Source: Chitinophaga agrisoli (lineage in GTDB: Bacteria; Bacteroidota; Bacteroidia; Chitinophagales; Chitinophagaceae). From it: 64,000 nt of DNA. Shown here piece by piece: positions 28,671 through 37,881 of this stretch. How positions within the stretch are numbered: position 1 is the stretch's first letter; every line of letters begins with the position of its first letter. The position numbers and the translations under genes are program-made. Below the pieces are notes generated by a model. The model saw only the letters and a list, made by a program, of their open reading frames with translations, did not search any database and had not been told where the DNA came from. The stretch spans positions 2,792,327 through 2,856,326 of the forward strand of contig NZ_VUOC01000004.1 of the NCBI RefSeq assembly GCF_008386695.1, given 5' to 3'.

Positions 28671-29588
28671 CTAACGCAGCCCAATCCCCTTAAAGTATGT
28701 CACTTCCTTCATCAATTGCTGCCGTTTCAGCCACAGCGTGAGCATAGCCGATATTTTGGTGATAGGCGTTAACACAAATATCCCCAGCAACAACAATCCC
28801 CGATACATGCTTACGCGTCCCTGGCGCTCCGGCGCTCCCGGCCCGCCCTTGGCGCTGATGAATTTAGACCAGTAGCGGAATGCCCGTATACCGCGGTCTT
28901 CCAGCACCACTAGATTAGGCTTCAGGGTAACTGCCTCCAGTTCCAGTAGCTGCGGGTGCAACTGCTCCCAGCTACCCTGCTGCAAGGCGCGGGCAATAGG
29001 CGCGGCAAAACGGGGCGACGCCTGTATCTCCTTCTCCTGTACGCCAGCCGGCGGCAGGTACCGGGTGGCCTCTTTCAGGCCCTTGAACTGCCACCGCAAC
29101 ACTGTCATTACAGATATCAGGTTGGAAGAGGTGTCCACCAGCGCAATATTCCCTACCAGCGTAGCGCCAATATCCCGCAGATGTGTTTTCACCCGCTCCT
29201 GCGCATTCAGCCACATATTACGGGCGCCGATCAGCGTCAGCACCTTCTTGCCCTTCAGCAAACGGGCTGCGCCCTCGCTTTGCAGGAACGCTGCCGTAGG
29301 CTGGGAAGGCGACAGGAACCAGGGCTGATAAGCCAGTATGACCAGGTCAAAATGCTCATCCGGGCTCACTTTCAGTGGTTGAATAGCGCGCGGCCGGCCC
29401 AGCACCGTTTCCGGCATGGTGTCATAAAACTGCTGCTTGTCCCAGGGAAAGGTAAAGGGCTGTACAGGTACGATCTCCTCGAACACAATGTCCGCCTCCT
29501 GCTGGAGCGGGGTGGTTACCATGTCTATGATCCTTTTCAACTGCCCGGTCTGGGTGTAGTAGATGACCAGTATCTTCTTTTTCGCCAT
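28671..29588 (-). CDS. darA: DarA-like dialkylresorcinol condensing enzyme
   Basis: This 305-residue protein starts with the flavodoxin-like ILVIYYTQTGQLKRIIDMV. It continues with PFTFPWDKQQFYDTMPETV and DLVILAYQPWFLSPSQP, segments I associate with DarA proteins of flexirubin clusters. Near the C-terminus LLLLGIFVLTPITKISAML is hydrophobic, so membrane attachment is likely. DarA acts with DarB to close the resorcinol ring. It is the first gene of the nine-gene cluster; a perfect 13-bp palindrome lies 8 bp before its start. Confidence 0.8.
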   Translation of the reverse strand: MAKKKILVIYYTQTGQLKRIIDMVTTPLQQEADIVFEEIVPVQPFTFPWDKQQFYDTMPETVLGRPRAIQPLKVSPDEHFDLVILAYQPWFLSPSQPTAAFLQSEGAARLLKGKKVLTLIGARNMWLNAQERVKTHLRDIGATLVGNIALVDTSSNLISVMTVLRWQFKGLKEATRYLPPAGVQEKEIQASPRFAAPIARALQQGSWEQLHPQLLELEAVTLKPNLVVLEDRGIRAFRYWSKFISAKGGPGAPERQGRVSMYRGLLLLGIFVLTPITKISAMLTLWLKRQQLMKEVTYFKGIGLR

Positions 29589-29957
29589 AATATTATGAAC
29601 AGTGTTCAGTCGTTCAAACTGTAAACATACAAATAAACAGCCATAGTAGGAGGCGAATTTTTCATATATGTTAGGATGCTGTAATGTAGCGGATTGCCTG
29701 TAAATAGTGGGGGAATGGGGCTTGTGCCTTAGCCAGGTACTGGAGTAACACGCGATCGTTTACAACAGTACCTAAGCTAAAGGACTTTAAAAAGTTTTTT
29801 AGTTATCACAGGTTGTTCGCCTGCAGTTTAAATTCCAGACTAACAGCCTGCGACGCTAAACTAACTTCGAAATTGAATAAATCTGATAAATGAAATGTTA
29901 AATCTACTTTAACAAGATAGTAGATCAGTAGGCGCGTTTATACTAATACGTTAGGGA
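29589..29957. other. Intergenic region upstream of darA
   Basis: These 369 bp lie between the starts-side of darA and the end of the GIN-domain gene. Besides the palindrome at 29596-29608 I see no gene, RNA or clear promoter; the rest is AT-rich unique sequence. Confidence 0.5.
29596..29608. promoter_or_regulatory. Palindrome, possible operator of the flexirubin-type cluster
   Basis: TGAACAGTGTTCA is a perfect 6-1-6 dyad 8 bp upstream of the darA ATG, followed by CAGT/ACTG half-sites. TetR-type repressors use such sites; no regulator gene is adjacent, so this is inference. Confidence 0.4.
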
Positions 29958-30683
29958 TCAGTTCTTTACCACTGAGCCGGAGCCCATTACCTTTGAAGAT
30001 ATTTGAGGACTGCCTTTATAACGCACATTGCCGGAGCCCATGATACTGGCATCCAGTTTTACGCTGGCATGTACGTTGGCGTTACCGCTGCCGGCAATGC
30101 TTACATCTACATTCTCAGACATAAGGTCTGCACCCCGGAAATCACCGCTGCCGGCTATACTGATATCCAGGTTCTTGGTTTCTCCAGCCAGTTTAACGTT
30201 ACCGGAACCCGCAATGCTGGCTTTAATGTCCGGCGAATTCAGCTCGCCTTCCATATCCCCGCTGCCGGTCAGGCTTATACGCATATCGCTGTTGTTGCTG
30301 ATCTTGTTCTCCAGCTTTACATTGCCGGAGCCAGACAGGTTAACGCCGGCTATTTCCGGAGAGGTAAGGTATACCTTCATTTCCCGGCGGGTGTTTACAT
30401 TAACGCCCCTTTTAAGACGCACCACCAGCTCATCGCCCCGGTTTTCCAGCTCAATAAGGGGGGCAATATTATCTTCTGCTTCAATAACTGCTGCTTTGGC
30501 AGGTCCCTGGGTAATGTATACATCCATGCTGCCCTTGGCAGATACGGTTTTAAAAGCGCCTACGTTACGCTCTTCTTTGGTCATATTACCACTGCCTTTT
30601 ACATGGTTTTGGCCGGTAACATCACAGCTGTTGGCAAGGCATGCGATGGAAAACAGTAACAGAAATTGGGAGATAGATTTCAT
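29958..30683 (-). CDS. GIN-domain (DUF2807) exported protein
   Basis: This 241-residue protein has a lipoprotein-like start with Cys in ACLANSCDVTG. The rest is a GIN (DUF2807) domain rich in short repeats of the type (S/A)GSGNV, GSGDM and GSGSV about every 15-20 residues, as in a right-handed beta-helix or solenoid. Such proteins sit on the periplasmic or outer-surface side. The function is unknown. It is divergent from guaA with 137 bp between starts. Confidence 0.8.
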   Translation of the reverse strand: MKSISQFLLLFSIACLANSCDVTGQNHVKGSGNMTKEERNVGAFKTVSAKGSMDVYITQGPAKAAVIEAEDNIAPLIELENRGDELVVRLKRGVNVNTRREMKVYLTSPEIAGVNLSGSGNVKLENKISNNSDMRISLTGSGDMEGELNSPDIKASIAGSGNVKLAGETKNLDISIAGSGDFRGADLMSENVDVSIAGSGNANVHASVKLDASIMGSGNVRYKGSPQISSKVMGSGSVVKN

Positions 30684-30783
30684 AATGGAGGAATATTTAT
30701 GCTATGAAGATACTGATTTTGGCATTTTGGCAGTCAGAATATTCAGTTTTCACGGCCTGGATAAACATCTAATAAGTTATCAA

Positions 30784-30813
30784 TTGTTCATTAGGATTTG
30801 GACTTTATCTTTG
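30784..30813 (+). promoter_or_regulatory. guaA promoter (TTG / TATCTTTG)
   Basis: TTG at 30784-30786 and TATCTTTG at 30806-30813 are 19 bp apart. The guaA ATG is 7 bp after the -10 element, so the mRNA leader is almost absent. Confidence 0.65.
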
Positions 30814-30820
30814 CACCACC

Positions 30821-32359
30821 ATGACAGAAAAGATTCTTATTCTCGATTTCGGTTCCCAGTACACCCAGTTAATTGCGCGTAGCATCCGGGAACTGAATGT
30901 TTACTGTGAGATAAAACCTTGCTTACAGCCCATTGACTGGGATCCTTCCATTAAAGGTATCATCCTTTCCGGCAGCCCGTTCTCTGTGAACGACCAGGGC
31001 GCCCCAATAGTAGATATTGCCGCTATGGCCAATAAGGTGCCGGTACTGGGCATCTGCTATGGAGCGCAGATGATGGCTAAAGTATTTGGCGGCGAAGTGG
31101 CCAAAAGCAATATCCGCGAATACGGCCGCGCCTTTATGGAACATGAGAATAAAGAAGAATCATTGGTCTATGATATATCTGCCAAAAGTCAGGTGTGGAT
31201 GAGCCACTCCGATACCATTGTGCGGATGCCGGAAGGTTTTGAGATCATTGCCCGTACTGAAAATATACCGGTAGCGGCCTTTAAAAGCCACAACCAAACT
31301 GCCCACCCCATGCTGGGCCTGCAGTTCCACCCGGAAGTGACCCACTCCCTCGAAGGTAAACTGCTCCTGCGTAACTTCCTGGTACACATCTGCGACTGTA
31401 AACAGGACTGGACGCCGGCCGCCTTTGTACAGGAGACCGTTGCTAAGATCACGGCACAGGTAGGCGATAAGAAAGTGGTAATGGCCCTGAGCGGCGGAGT
31501 GGACTCTACCGTAGCGGCAGAGCTGATACACAAAGCTATTGGCCAGAATCTCTATTGCGTATTCGTGGATAACGGCCTGCTCCGTAAAGATGAGTTCGAG
31601 ACCGTACTGGACTCCTATAAGCACATGGGCCTGAATGTAAAAGGCGTAAATGCCCGTGAGCTCTTTTACCGTGAATTGACCGGCGTATCAGACCCGGAAA
31701 AGAAACGTAAGATCATCGGCCGCCTGTTCATAGAGGTATTCCAGCAGGAATCCACCCTGTTAAAAGATATTTCTTTCCTGGGCCAGGGCACTATTTACCC
31801 GGACGTAATTGAGTCCGTATCTGTAAATGGTCCCTCCGTAACTATTAAATCCCACCACAATGTGGGTGGCTTGCCGGAAAAAATGAATATGTCGCTGGTA
31901 GAGCCGCTGCGTTTCCTTTTTAAGGACGAGGTACGCCGCGTGGGCCGCGAAATAGGCATCAGTGAGCTGTTCCTGGGCAGGCATCCGTTCCCCGGACCCG
32001 GCCTCGCAATCAGGATCCTGGGAGAGATCACCCCTGATAAGGTAGCCATGCTGCAGGAAGCAGACGCTATTTATATAGAAGGCCTGCGGGAAGCCGGATT
32101 GTATGATAAAGTTTGGCAGGCCGGTACCATCTTACTGCCCGTACAGAGCGTAGGCGTTATGGGCGATGAAAGGACCTATGAATTTACCGTGGCCCTGCGG
32201 GCCGTTACCTCTACCGATGGTATGACCGCAGACTGGGCACATCTTCCCTACGAATTCCTGGCAAAAATGTCCAACGATATCATTAACAGGGTGAAAGGTA
32301 TCAACCGTGTTGTGTACGATATCAGTTCCAAACCGCCTGCTACGATAGAATGGGAGTAA
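30821..32359 (+). CDS. guaA: GMP synthase (glutamine-hydrolysing)
   Basis: This 512-residue protein has an N-terminal class I glutamine amidotransferase with nucleophile C79 in GICYGAQMM and the His-x-Glu of [10 protein letters not shown]. The ATP-pyrophosphatase domain follows with its P-loop [14 protein letters not shown], and the C-terminal dimerisation domain ends in PPATIEWE, as in the family. It converts XMP to GMP with glutamine and ATP. Length and order are standard. A family B repeat begins just after the stop codon. Confidence 0.97.
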   Translation: MTEKILILDFGSQYTQLIARSIRELNVYCEIKPCLQPIDWDPSIKGIILSGSPFSVNDQGAPIVDIAAMANKVPVLGICYGAQMMAKVFGGEVAKSNIREYGRAFMEHENKEESLVYDISAKSQVWMSHSDTIVRMPEGFEIIARTENIPVAAFKSHNQTAHPMLGLQFHPEVTHSLEGKLLLRNFLVHICDCKQDWTPAAFVQETVAKITAQVGDKKVVMALSGGVDSTVAAELIHKAIGQNLYCVFVDNGLLRKDEFETVLDSYKHMGLNVKGVNARELFYRELTGVSDPEKKRKIIGRLFIEVFQQESTLLKDISFLGQGTIYPDVIESVSVNGPSVTIKSHHNVGGLPEKMNMSLVEPLRFLFKDEVRRVGREIGISELFLGRHPFPGPGLAIRILGEITPDKVAMLQEADAIYIEGLREAGLYDKVWQAGTILLPVQSVGVMGDERTYEFTVALRAVTSTDGMTADWAHLPYEFLAKMSNDIINRVKGINRVVYDISSKPPATIEWE

Positions 32360-32365
32360 AACAGC

Positions 32366-32455
32366 GCGCTTAGCTTTTAGTGCTTAGCCTTTAGCGCCTG
32401 GCCTTTACAAACATCTGTGCCAATGCTAACAGCTAACCGCTAAAAGCTTACAGCT
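32366..32455. repeat. Family B repeat (TTAGCTTTTAG type) after guaA
   Basis: Degenerate units such as GCTTAGCTTTTAGTGCTTAG at 32369-32388, and the inverse form GCTAACAGCTAACCGCTAAA at 32425-32444, fill the space between guaA and the next gene and can pair with each other. Confidence 0.7.
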
Positions 32456-32492
32456 GCCAGTCAGGAATGATTTTTGTAATTCAAAGAACGCT

Positions 32493-33824
32493 ATGAGCCT
32501 ACCCACCATTACCAGACAACTGTTGACAGCTGCCGCGATAGCAATTTTGTTATCGGCCTGTTCGCTGTTCAAGAAAAGCACCAGTAGCCCGGAACTGCCG
32601 CCGCCGGTAACGTCCAAACCTGCCACTGAAGAGAAGAAAAAAGACGAGGAAAAGAAACCGGACGCAAAAGCGCCCTTTAATGTGCCCGCTTTTGGCCGTG
32701 AAGTGAAGAGAGCATCTTATAATATCGCATTATTTGCTCCTTTATACCTGGATTCTGTATTCTCCAGCTCTATGGATATACAAGGCCGCACCATGCCACG
32801 CTATGTGCTGCCAGGCCTCGATTTTTACGAAGGTGCGCAGCTGGCGCTGGATACCTTGCGTATGCAAGGCCTCAACCTGAACGTGATCGTATACGACAGC
32901 AAATCCCGGGCAAACAGCGTTCCTGCCCTGGTACGCAACCGTACCCTGGATGCGGTGGACCTGATCATTGGCGCTGTAAGCAACCCGGAACTGAAAGAAC
33001 TGAGCGATTTTGCCAAAAGCAAGGAAGTGAACCTGGTATCTGCTACCTATCCAAACGATGGCGGCATCAATAGCAACCCTTTCCTGCTCATTACCAACAG
33101 CACGCTTAAAACACACTGCGAAGCATTGCAGAACTATGTACAGGAGGCTTTTGCCACTAAGAACGTAGTACTGCTGCGCCGCAACACGCCTGTTGAAACA
33201 CGTATTGCCAATGATATAAAAGCGGCCTACGATAAGCAGAAAAGCGAGCGCAAATCCCGCATACGGGAAGTAGTGTGGAGTGATGCCACCACCGATGCAG
33301 AACTGTCTCAAAGCCTGCTTACAGACCGCCCCAACATCTGCATCGTGACCGCGCTGGACGAAGCTGGCGCAAAAGCCATCCTCACCAAGCTGAGCGTACA
33401 GGCTGCCACCTATCCCCTGCATATCTTTGGGATGCCTACATGGGATGTAATGAAGTTTAAGGAGCCGGAACTGAAAGCCCTGCAGCTCTACTACTCTTCT
33501 CCCTATTTCAACGACAAAACAGACGTTTACAGCCGGTATATCTCTGACTACTTTAAGCGTACCTATAAGGCGCGCCCCTCTGATATGGCGTTTAAAGGAT
33601 TTGAGCTTACCTACTACTTCATTAAGCTGTTAAATGATAAAGGCGTGTACTTTAATACGGATGTAAACGATCCTAACAAAAAAGTGTTCACCAACTTCAA
33701 CTACCAGCCGGTATACCTGAAAGATGGAGAGCAAACGCCTGACTACTTCGAGAACAAGAATATTTACATCATACAGAAAAACGATAGCAGCGACGTTAAA
33801 ATGAACATGACCGCCAGCTACTAG
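32493..33824 (+). CDS. Periplasmic-binding-protein-like lipoprotein
   Basis: This 443-residue protein has a lipoprotein signal (LLSACSLFKK, Cys about residue 23), a Pro/Lys-rich spacer to about residue 60, and a type I periplasmic-binding fold (NIALFAPLYLDS; later DLIIGAVSNPELKELSDFAK and EVNLVSATYPND). It resembles amino-acid ABC receptor or LpoA-like proteins. No ABC transporter genes are adjacent, so a stand-alone sensing or cell-wall role is as likely as transport. The ligand cannot be guessed. Confidence 0.65.
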   Translation: MSLPTITRQLLTAAAIAILLSACSLFKKSTSSPELPPPVTSKPATEEKKKDEEKKPDAKAPFNVPAFGREVKRASYNIALFAPLYLDSVFSSSMDIQGRTMPRYVLPGLDFYEGAQLALDTLRMQGLNLNVIVYDSKSRANSVPALVRNRTLDAVDLIIGAVSNPELKELSDFAKSKEVNLVSATYPNDGGINSNPFLLITNSTLKTHCEALQNYVQEAFATKNVVLLRRNTPVETRIANDIKAAYDKQKSERKSRIREVVWSDATTDAELSQSLLTDRPNICIVTALDEAGAKAILTKLSVQAATYPLHIFGMPTWDVMKFKEPELKALQLYYSSPYFNDKTDVYSRYISDYFKRTYKARPSDMAFKGFELTYYFIKLLNDKGVYFNTDVNDPNKKVFTNFNYQPVYLKDGEQTPDYFENKNIYIIQKNDSSDVKMNMTASY

Positions 33825-33878
33825 CCGTTAGCTTTTAGCCATTAGCTGCAGTCTGCTGCTAAAAGCCATCAACTAAAG
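33825..33878. repeat. Family B repeat after the lipoprotein gene
   Basis: Starts at the base after the stop codon with CCGTTAGCTTTTAGCCATTA and ends with the inverse form GCTGCTAAAAGCCATCAAC. Confidence 0.7.
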
Positions 33879-33880
33879 AA

Positions 33881-33916
33881 AATGCCGGAAGACCAACATC
33901 TTCCGGCATTTTTTTT
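33881..33916 (+). terminator. Rho-independent terminator
   Basis: Perfect 12-bp stem AATGCCGGAAGA / TCTTCCGGCATT with a 6-nt loop and a T tract of eight. Confidence 0.92.
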
Positions 33917-33930
33917 GCCGCCTCCTATTC

Positions 33931-33984
33931 GTAGCTTAGCTTATGGCCTACGGCTAAAAGCTAACCGCAAAAAGCCAAAAGCTG
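33931..33984. repeat. Family B repeat before the exonuclease gene
   Basis: Units GTAGCTTAGCTTATGGCCTA and GGCTAAAAGCTAACCGC end 6 bp before the next start codon. Together with 33825-33878 they bracket the terminator. Confidence 0.65.
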
Positions 33985-33990
33985 TTTCTC

Positions 33991-35040
33991 ATGTCTGTTC
34001 TCCAGTTTACCGATAAAGGCATTTACTGCGCCGCCGGCGATTTTTACATAGATCCCTGGCAGCCGGTGGAGCGTGCAGTGATTACCCACGCGCACTCAGA
34101 CCATGCCCGTTGGGGTAACCGTCATTACCTTTGTCACCACGATAGCGTGCCTTTGTTACGCTTGCGTTTGGGCGCCGATATCAGCGTACAGGGCCTGCCT
34201 TATGGGGAAACAATAAATTACAACGGCGTTACCATCTCTCTCCACCCTGCTGGCCATATCATTGGCAGCGCGCAGGTACGGGTACAGCAAGGCAATGAGA
34301 CCTGGGTAGTAAGCGGCGATTATAAAGTAGAGAATGACGGCCTTTCCGGACAGTTTGAACCGGTTCCCTGCCAGGTATTTATCACAGAAAGCACTTTTGG
34401 GCTGCCCATCTACAATTGGCAACCGCAAGCCATCATATTTAGCGAAATACGGGAATGGATAACGGAGAACCAGCGGGCCGGCAAAAACAGCGTACTGTTG
34501 GCTTACAGCTTAGGCAAGGCGCAGCGTTTACTCTACAATCTAAAAGATGCCGGTATACGTTTCCTGGCCCATGGCGCCATTGCAATACCACATGAAGTAT
34601 TGCTGGCGCAGGGGTATCCGTTACCGCCTGTGCAACGTATTACACCGGATACGCCCAAAGCAGATCTGAAGGATAGCCTGATCATCGCGCCCCCCTCTGC
34701 TGCAGGCACCCCCTGGATGCGCAGGTTCAACCCATATGCCCTGGGCATTTGCAGCGGATGGATGCAGGTACGCGGCCATATGCGCCGGCGTAATGCAGAC
34801 GCCGGGTTTGCATTGTCAGACCATGCAGACTGGTCAGGATTATTACAATCAGTAAAAGCTACCGGCGCAGAAAAAGTCTTCACCACACACGGTTTCAGCA
34901 GTGCATTTGCCCGGTATTTGACGGAGAATGGCATACCTGCCACAGAAGTAAAAACAGAGTTCGGGAATGAGGATGAGGAAAGCACTATCAATGAAACAGG
35001 AGATGCAGCTAATACAGAAACGCCGCAACAGGACAGTTAA
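33991..35040 (+). CDS. Ligase-associated MBL-fold DNA exonuclease
   Basis: This 349-residue metallo-beta-lactamase-fold protein has metal ligands H33, H35, D37 and H38 in THAHSDHARWG and downstream HPAGHIIGSAQV and LSDHADWSGLL, the layout of the beta-CASP/SNM1-like nuclease group. The family is the exonuclease of the bacterial Lhr-associated repair set, found with an ATP-dependent ligase, an Lhr helicase and a metallophosphoesterase. The ligase gene follows after 29 bp on the same strand; the other two lie 7.5 kb and more away. An acidic, repetitive C-terminal tail (from about residue 325) is probably disordered. Confidence 0.88.
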   Translation: MSVLQFTDKGIYCAAGDFYIDPWQPVERAVITHAHSDHARWGNRHYLCHHDSVPLLRLRLGADISVQGLPYGETINYNGVTISLHPAGHIIGSAQVRVQQGNETWVVSGDYKVENDGLSGQFEPVPCQVFITESTFGLPIYNWQPQAIIFSEIREWITENQRAGKNSVLLAYSLGKAQRLLYNLKDAGIRFLAHGAIAIPHEVLLAQGYPLPPVQRITPDTPKADLKDSLIIAPPSAAGTPWMRRFNPYALGICSGWMQVRGHMRRRNADAGFALSDHADWSGLLQSVKATGAEKVFTTHGFSSAFARYLTENGIPATEVKTEFGNEDEESTINETGDAANTETPQQDS

Positions 35041-35069
35041 GACCAGCAGTACCATCAACACTTAAAACT

Positions 35070-36665
35070 ATGCAACGCTTCACCCAACTGGTAAAAATAT
35101 TAAGCAACAGCACCAAGACCAACGAAAAGCTGGAGGCGCTGCGGCATTACTTTACCACGGCCGATACCCTGGATAAACCATGGGTACTGGCCTTGTTTAG
35201 CGGACGCAGGCCCAAACGAACCGTTAACAGCTCGCAACTGAAACAATGGTGTATAAAAACCGCCAACTTACCGGAATGGCTGTTTGAAGAATGTTATCAC
35301 ACCGTAGGTGATCTGGGAGAGACCATTGCCCTCCTGCTGCCGGATAGTGGACAGCAATTGTCCACGCATCCTCTCCACTACTGGCTGGAGCAGCTCATGC
35401 GGCTGGAAAAAGCGCCAGAGGCGGATAAACAACAATTCATCCTGCAAGCCTGGCAGGAACTGGATACCGGTGAGCGGTTTGTGTTCAATAAACTCATTAC
35501 CGGCGGCTTCCGTATTGGCGTATCGCAACAGATGATGGTAAACGCCCTCTCCCTGGCCTACGATATACCACCCGCTACCCTCTCCCACATGATCAGCGGC
35601 AACTGGGATCCGCGCCAGACCACCCTGGAAACCCTATTACACGCAGACAATACCAATGCAGACGACTCCAAGCCTTACCCTTTTTACCTGGCCTATGCCC
35701 TGGAAGACGGTCCCACGGCACTGGGTCAACCGGAAGACTGGGTAGCAGAATGGAAATGGGATGGCATCCGCGGACAGATCATTAAACGTAACGGACAGCT
35801 GTTCGTATGGTCGCGGGGAGAGGAGCTGATCACAGAAAAGTTCCCGGAATACGCGCCCCTCCAGGATGCGCTGCCGGAAGGCACCGTGATCGACGGCGAG
35901 ATCCTGACCTACGCCAACGACTTCCCCCTCCCCTTTCAAAGCCTGCAAACGCGTATAGGCCGCAAAAACGTTACCCGCAAACAATTGCAGGAAGCGCCGG
36001 TGGCTTTCCTCTCCTATGACCTGCTGGAGTGGCAGGGGCAGGATATACGGGACAAACCGCTGCAGGAGCGACGGCAGCTGCTGGAGCAGGTGGTGGAGTT
36101 TACCAACCACCCCGCCTTACGTCTCTCGCCGGTGATCACCTTTGACAGCTGGGAACGGCTCACAGAACTACGCCAGCAATCCCGCGATCAGGGCAGCGAA
36201 GGACTGATGTTAAAACGCCGTAGCGCGCCCTACCAGGTAGGCCGCAAACGCGGCGACTGGTGGAAATGGAAGATAGACCCCTTTACCATAGATGCGGTGA
36301 TGATCTACGCCCAAAAAGGCCATGGCCGGCGCGCAGACTTGTATACGGATTACACCTTCGCCGTAAAGGATGGCGATAAGCTGGTGCCCTTTACAAAAGC
36401 CTATTCCGGCCTTACAGATAAAGAGATCAACGAAGTGGATAACTGGGTAAAAAGACATTCGCTGGAAAAATTCGGGCCGGTACGCACCGTACAACCGGAA
36501 CTGGTATTTGAGATCGCCTTCGAAGGCATTGCCGCCAGCAACCGCCACAAATCAGGCGTAGCGCTGCGTTTTCCCCGCATACACCGCTGGCGCAAGGATA
36601 AAACCCCGGAAGAGATCAATACCCTGTTAGACCTCCAGCAGCTATTACAGCAGTATAAAGGTTAA
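35070..36665 (+). CDS. ATP-dependent DNA ligase
   Basis: This 531-residue protein has an N-terminal DNA-binding domain (about 1-200), the adenylation domain with the nucleotidyl-transfer lysine K229 in AEWKWDGIRGQ, motif III in GTVIDGEILTY, motif IV SEGLMLKRRS and motif V WWKWKIDP, then the OB domain. It seals nicks using ATP, in addition to the NAD-dependent housekeeping ligase that every bacterium has elsewhere. Location 29 bp after the MBL exonuclease gene places it in the Lhr-associated DNA repair set. Confidence 0.93.
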   Translation: MQRFTQLVKILSNSTKTNEKLEALRHYFTTADTLDKPWVLALFSGRRPKRTVNSSQLKQWCIKTANLPEWLFEECYHTVGDLGETIALLLPDSGQQLSTHPLHYWLEQLMRLEKAPEADKQQFILQAWQELDTGERFVFNKLITGGFRIGVSQQMMVNALSLAYDIPPATLSHMISGNWDPRQTTLETLLHADNTNADDSKPYPFYLAYALEDGPTALGQPEDWVAEWKWDGIRGQIIKRNGQLFVWSRGEELITEKFPEYAPLQDALPEGTVIDGEILTYANDFPLPFQSLQTRIGRKNVTRKQLQEAPVAFLSYDLLEWQGQDIRDKPLQERRQLLEQVVEFTNHPALRLSPVITFDSWERLTELRQQSRDQGSEGLMLKRRSAPYQVGRKRGDWWKWKIDPFTIDAVMIYAQKGHGRRADLYTDYTFAVKDGDKLVPFTKAYSGLTDKEINEVDNWVKRHSLEKFGPVRTVQPELVFEIAFEGIAASNRHKSGVALRFPRIHRWRKDKTPEEINTLLDLQQLLQQYKG

Positions 36666-36723
36666 CATTGCGCCACAACGCAAACCCCTATCTTTGTGCC
36701 CATCACAACCTGTACGCCCTATT

Positions 36724-37320
36724 ATGCGAAAATTCATTGTATTCCTTTCCCTGGCATGTCAGCTATGCTATCTCCCTGCCCTTGCACAAAAAACCTTTTT
36801 TGCCCATTCTGCCGGCGTGGCATTTTATGGCGCAACAGATTATCTTTCCGGCGGCCTTATGTACTCCCCGCGTATGAACGTAGCAGTGTTATCTGAAAGA
36901 TCTACTTTTTCAATAGGTACCCATCTGGGATTAGGCGGTAGCTTTGATTATGATTACAATACCTATGATGGCGGCGCTTCTAATAGCGTATCCGTTTTTA
37001 TTGATGTTCCGTTGATGGTGGAATATAATTTCGGCAACGCCGCTACCCGTGTCGCTAACACCAAATTTGGCGGCTTTGTAGGCGCCGGTTATGGATGGCA
37101 CAAATTAATACAGAGCGTAGATACAGAGTTTGGCTCATTCTCTTCAAATACCACCTCACGTGGACCCGTTGTAAATGCCGGTTTCCGTTTTCCTATCGGC
37201 CACGCTTCCTTCGGCGTCAGATGTGCTTACCTGATCAATACGGATGAGATATCGGTGCTGGATGGAGTGGGCAGTGTAGCTTTTGTGTATAACATCGGCG
37301 CCTGGATCAACAGAAGATAA
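36724..37320 (+). CDS. Small outer-membrane beta-barrel protein
   Basis: The ATG at 36724 gives 198 residues starting with the signal peptide MRKFIVFLSLACQLCYLPAL and AQ cleavage; an in-frame start 30 bp upstream would spoil it. The mature part alternates hydrophobic and polar residues (STFSIGTHLGLGGSFDYD, FGGFVGAGYGWHKLI, ASFGVRCAYLI), as expected for an 8-strand barrel of the PorT/OmpW kind. The function is unknown. It is the first gene of the 6-kb stretch separating the two halves of the DNA-repair set. Confidence 0.7.
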   Translation: MRKFIVFLSLACQLCYLPALAQKTFFAHSAGVAFYGATDYLSGGLMYSPRMNVAVLSERSTFSIGTHLGLGGSFDYDYNTYDGGASNSVSVFIDVPLMVEYNFGNAATRVANTKFGGFVGAGYGWHKLIQSVDTEFGSFSSNTTSRGPVVNAGFRFPIGHASFGVRCAYLINTDEISVLDGVGSVAFVYNIGAWINRR

Positions 37321-37391
37321 TCCTTCCTTCCTTTATTCGCAATTTAGTATATTGTACAGGCAACAAATTATCAAACCAGTACAATATTCTA

Positions 37392-37862
37392 ATGGACTAC
37401 CCGGAAATAGTGTTAGATGAAAAGGACCTCGGTATCCTTAAACTACTGCAGGAAGATGCGAAAATGACCATCCGCGACATTGCCTCGCGTATGAACCTCA
37501 GCACCACGCCTGTATATGAGCGCATCCGCAAAATGGAACAGGCAGGCGTAATACGCCAGTACGCCGCTATTATAGATCCCCGCAAGATCAACAAAGGCCT
37601 TACAGTACTTTGTTATATTTCCCTGAAAGAGCACGGCAAAAAAGCCGGCGGCAAGTTCATCCGGGAGGTGACAGGCTTTACAGAAGTAACAGAGTGCCTG
37701 AACATCTCCGGCCAGTTTGATTTTATGCTAAAAGTGCAGGTGAAGGATATGAACGCCTACTATGAATTTAATGTCAACAAATTGGGTGAGCTCGATAACA
37801 TTGGCCATATGGAAAGCGTGTTCGTAATGTCCGTAATAAAGGCCACACATAAAATTGTGTAA
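37392..37862 (+). CDS. Lrp/AsnC-family transcriptional regulator
   Basis: This 156-residue protein has an N-terminal helix-turn-helix (ILKLLQEDAKMTIRDIASRM ... STTPVYERIRKMEQAGVI) and a C-terminal RAM/effector-binding domain (VLCYISLKEHGKK, FDFMLKVQVKDMNAYYEF). Length and order are standard. Such proteins sense amino acids and act as local or global regulators. The targets are unknown. The next gene is an AraC-type regulator 19 bp downstream. Confidence 0.92.
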   Translation: MDYPEIVLDEKDLGILKLLQEDAKMTIRDIASRMNLSTTPVYERIRKMEQAGVIRQYAAIIDPRKINKGLTVLCYISLKEHGKKAGGKFIREVTGFTEVTECLNISGQFDFMLKVQVKDMNAYYEFNVNKLGELDNIGHMESVFVMSVIKATHKIV

Positions 37863-37881
37863 GAATCTGTTACTTTGCAGT

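Noticed and set aside
30028-30882. 284-codon plus-strand frame across the GIN gene and the guaA start
   Set aside because: The repeat protein on the other strand explains it, and it would run over the guaA promoter and start.
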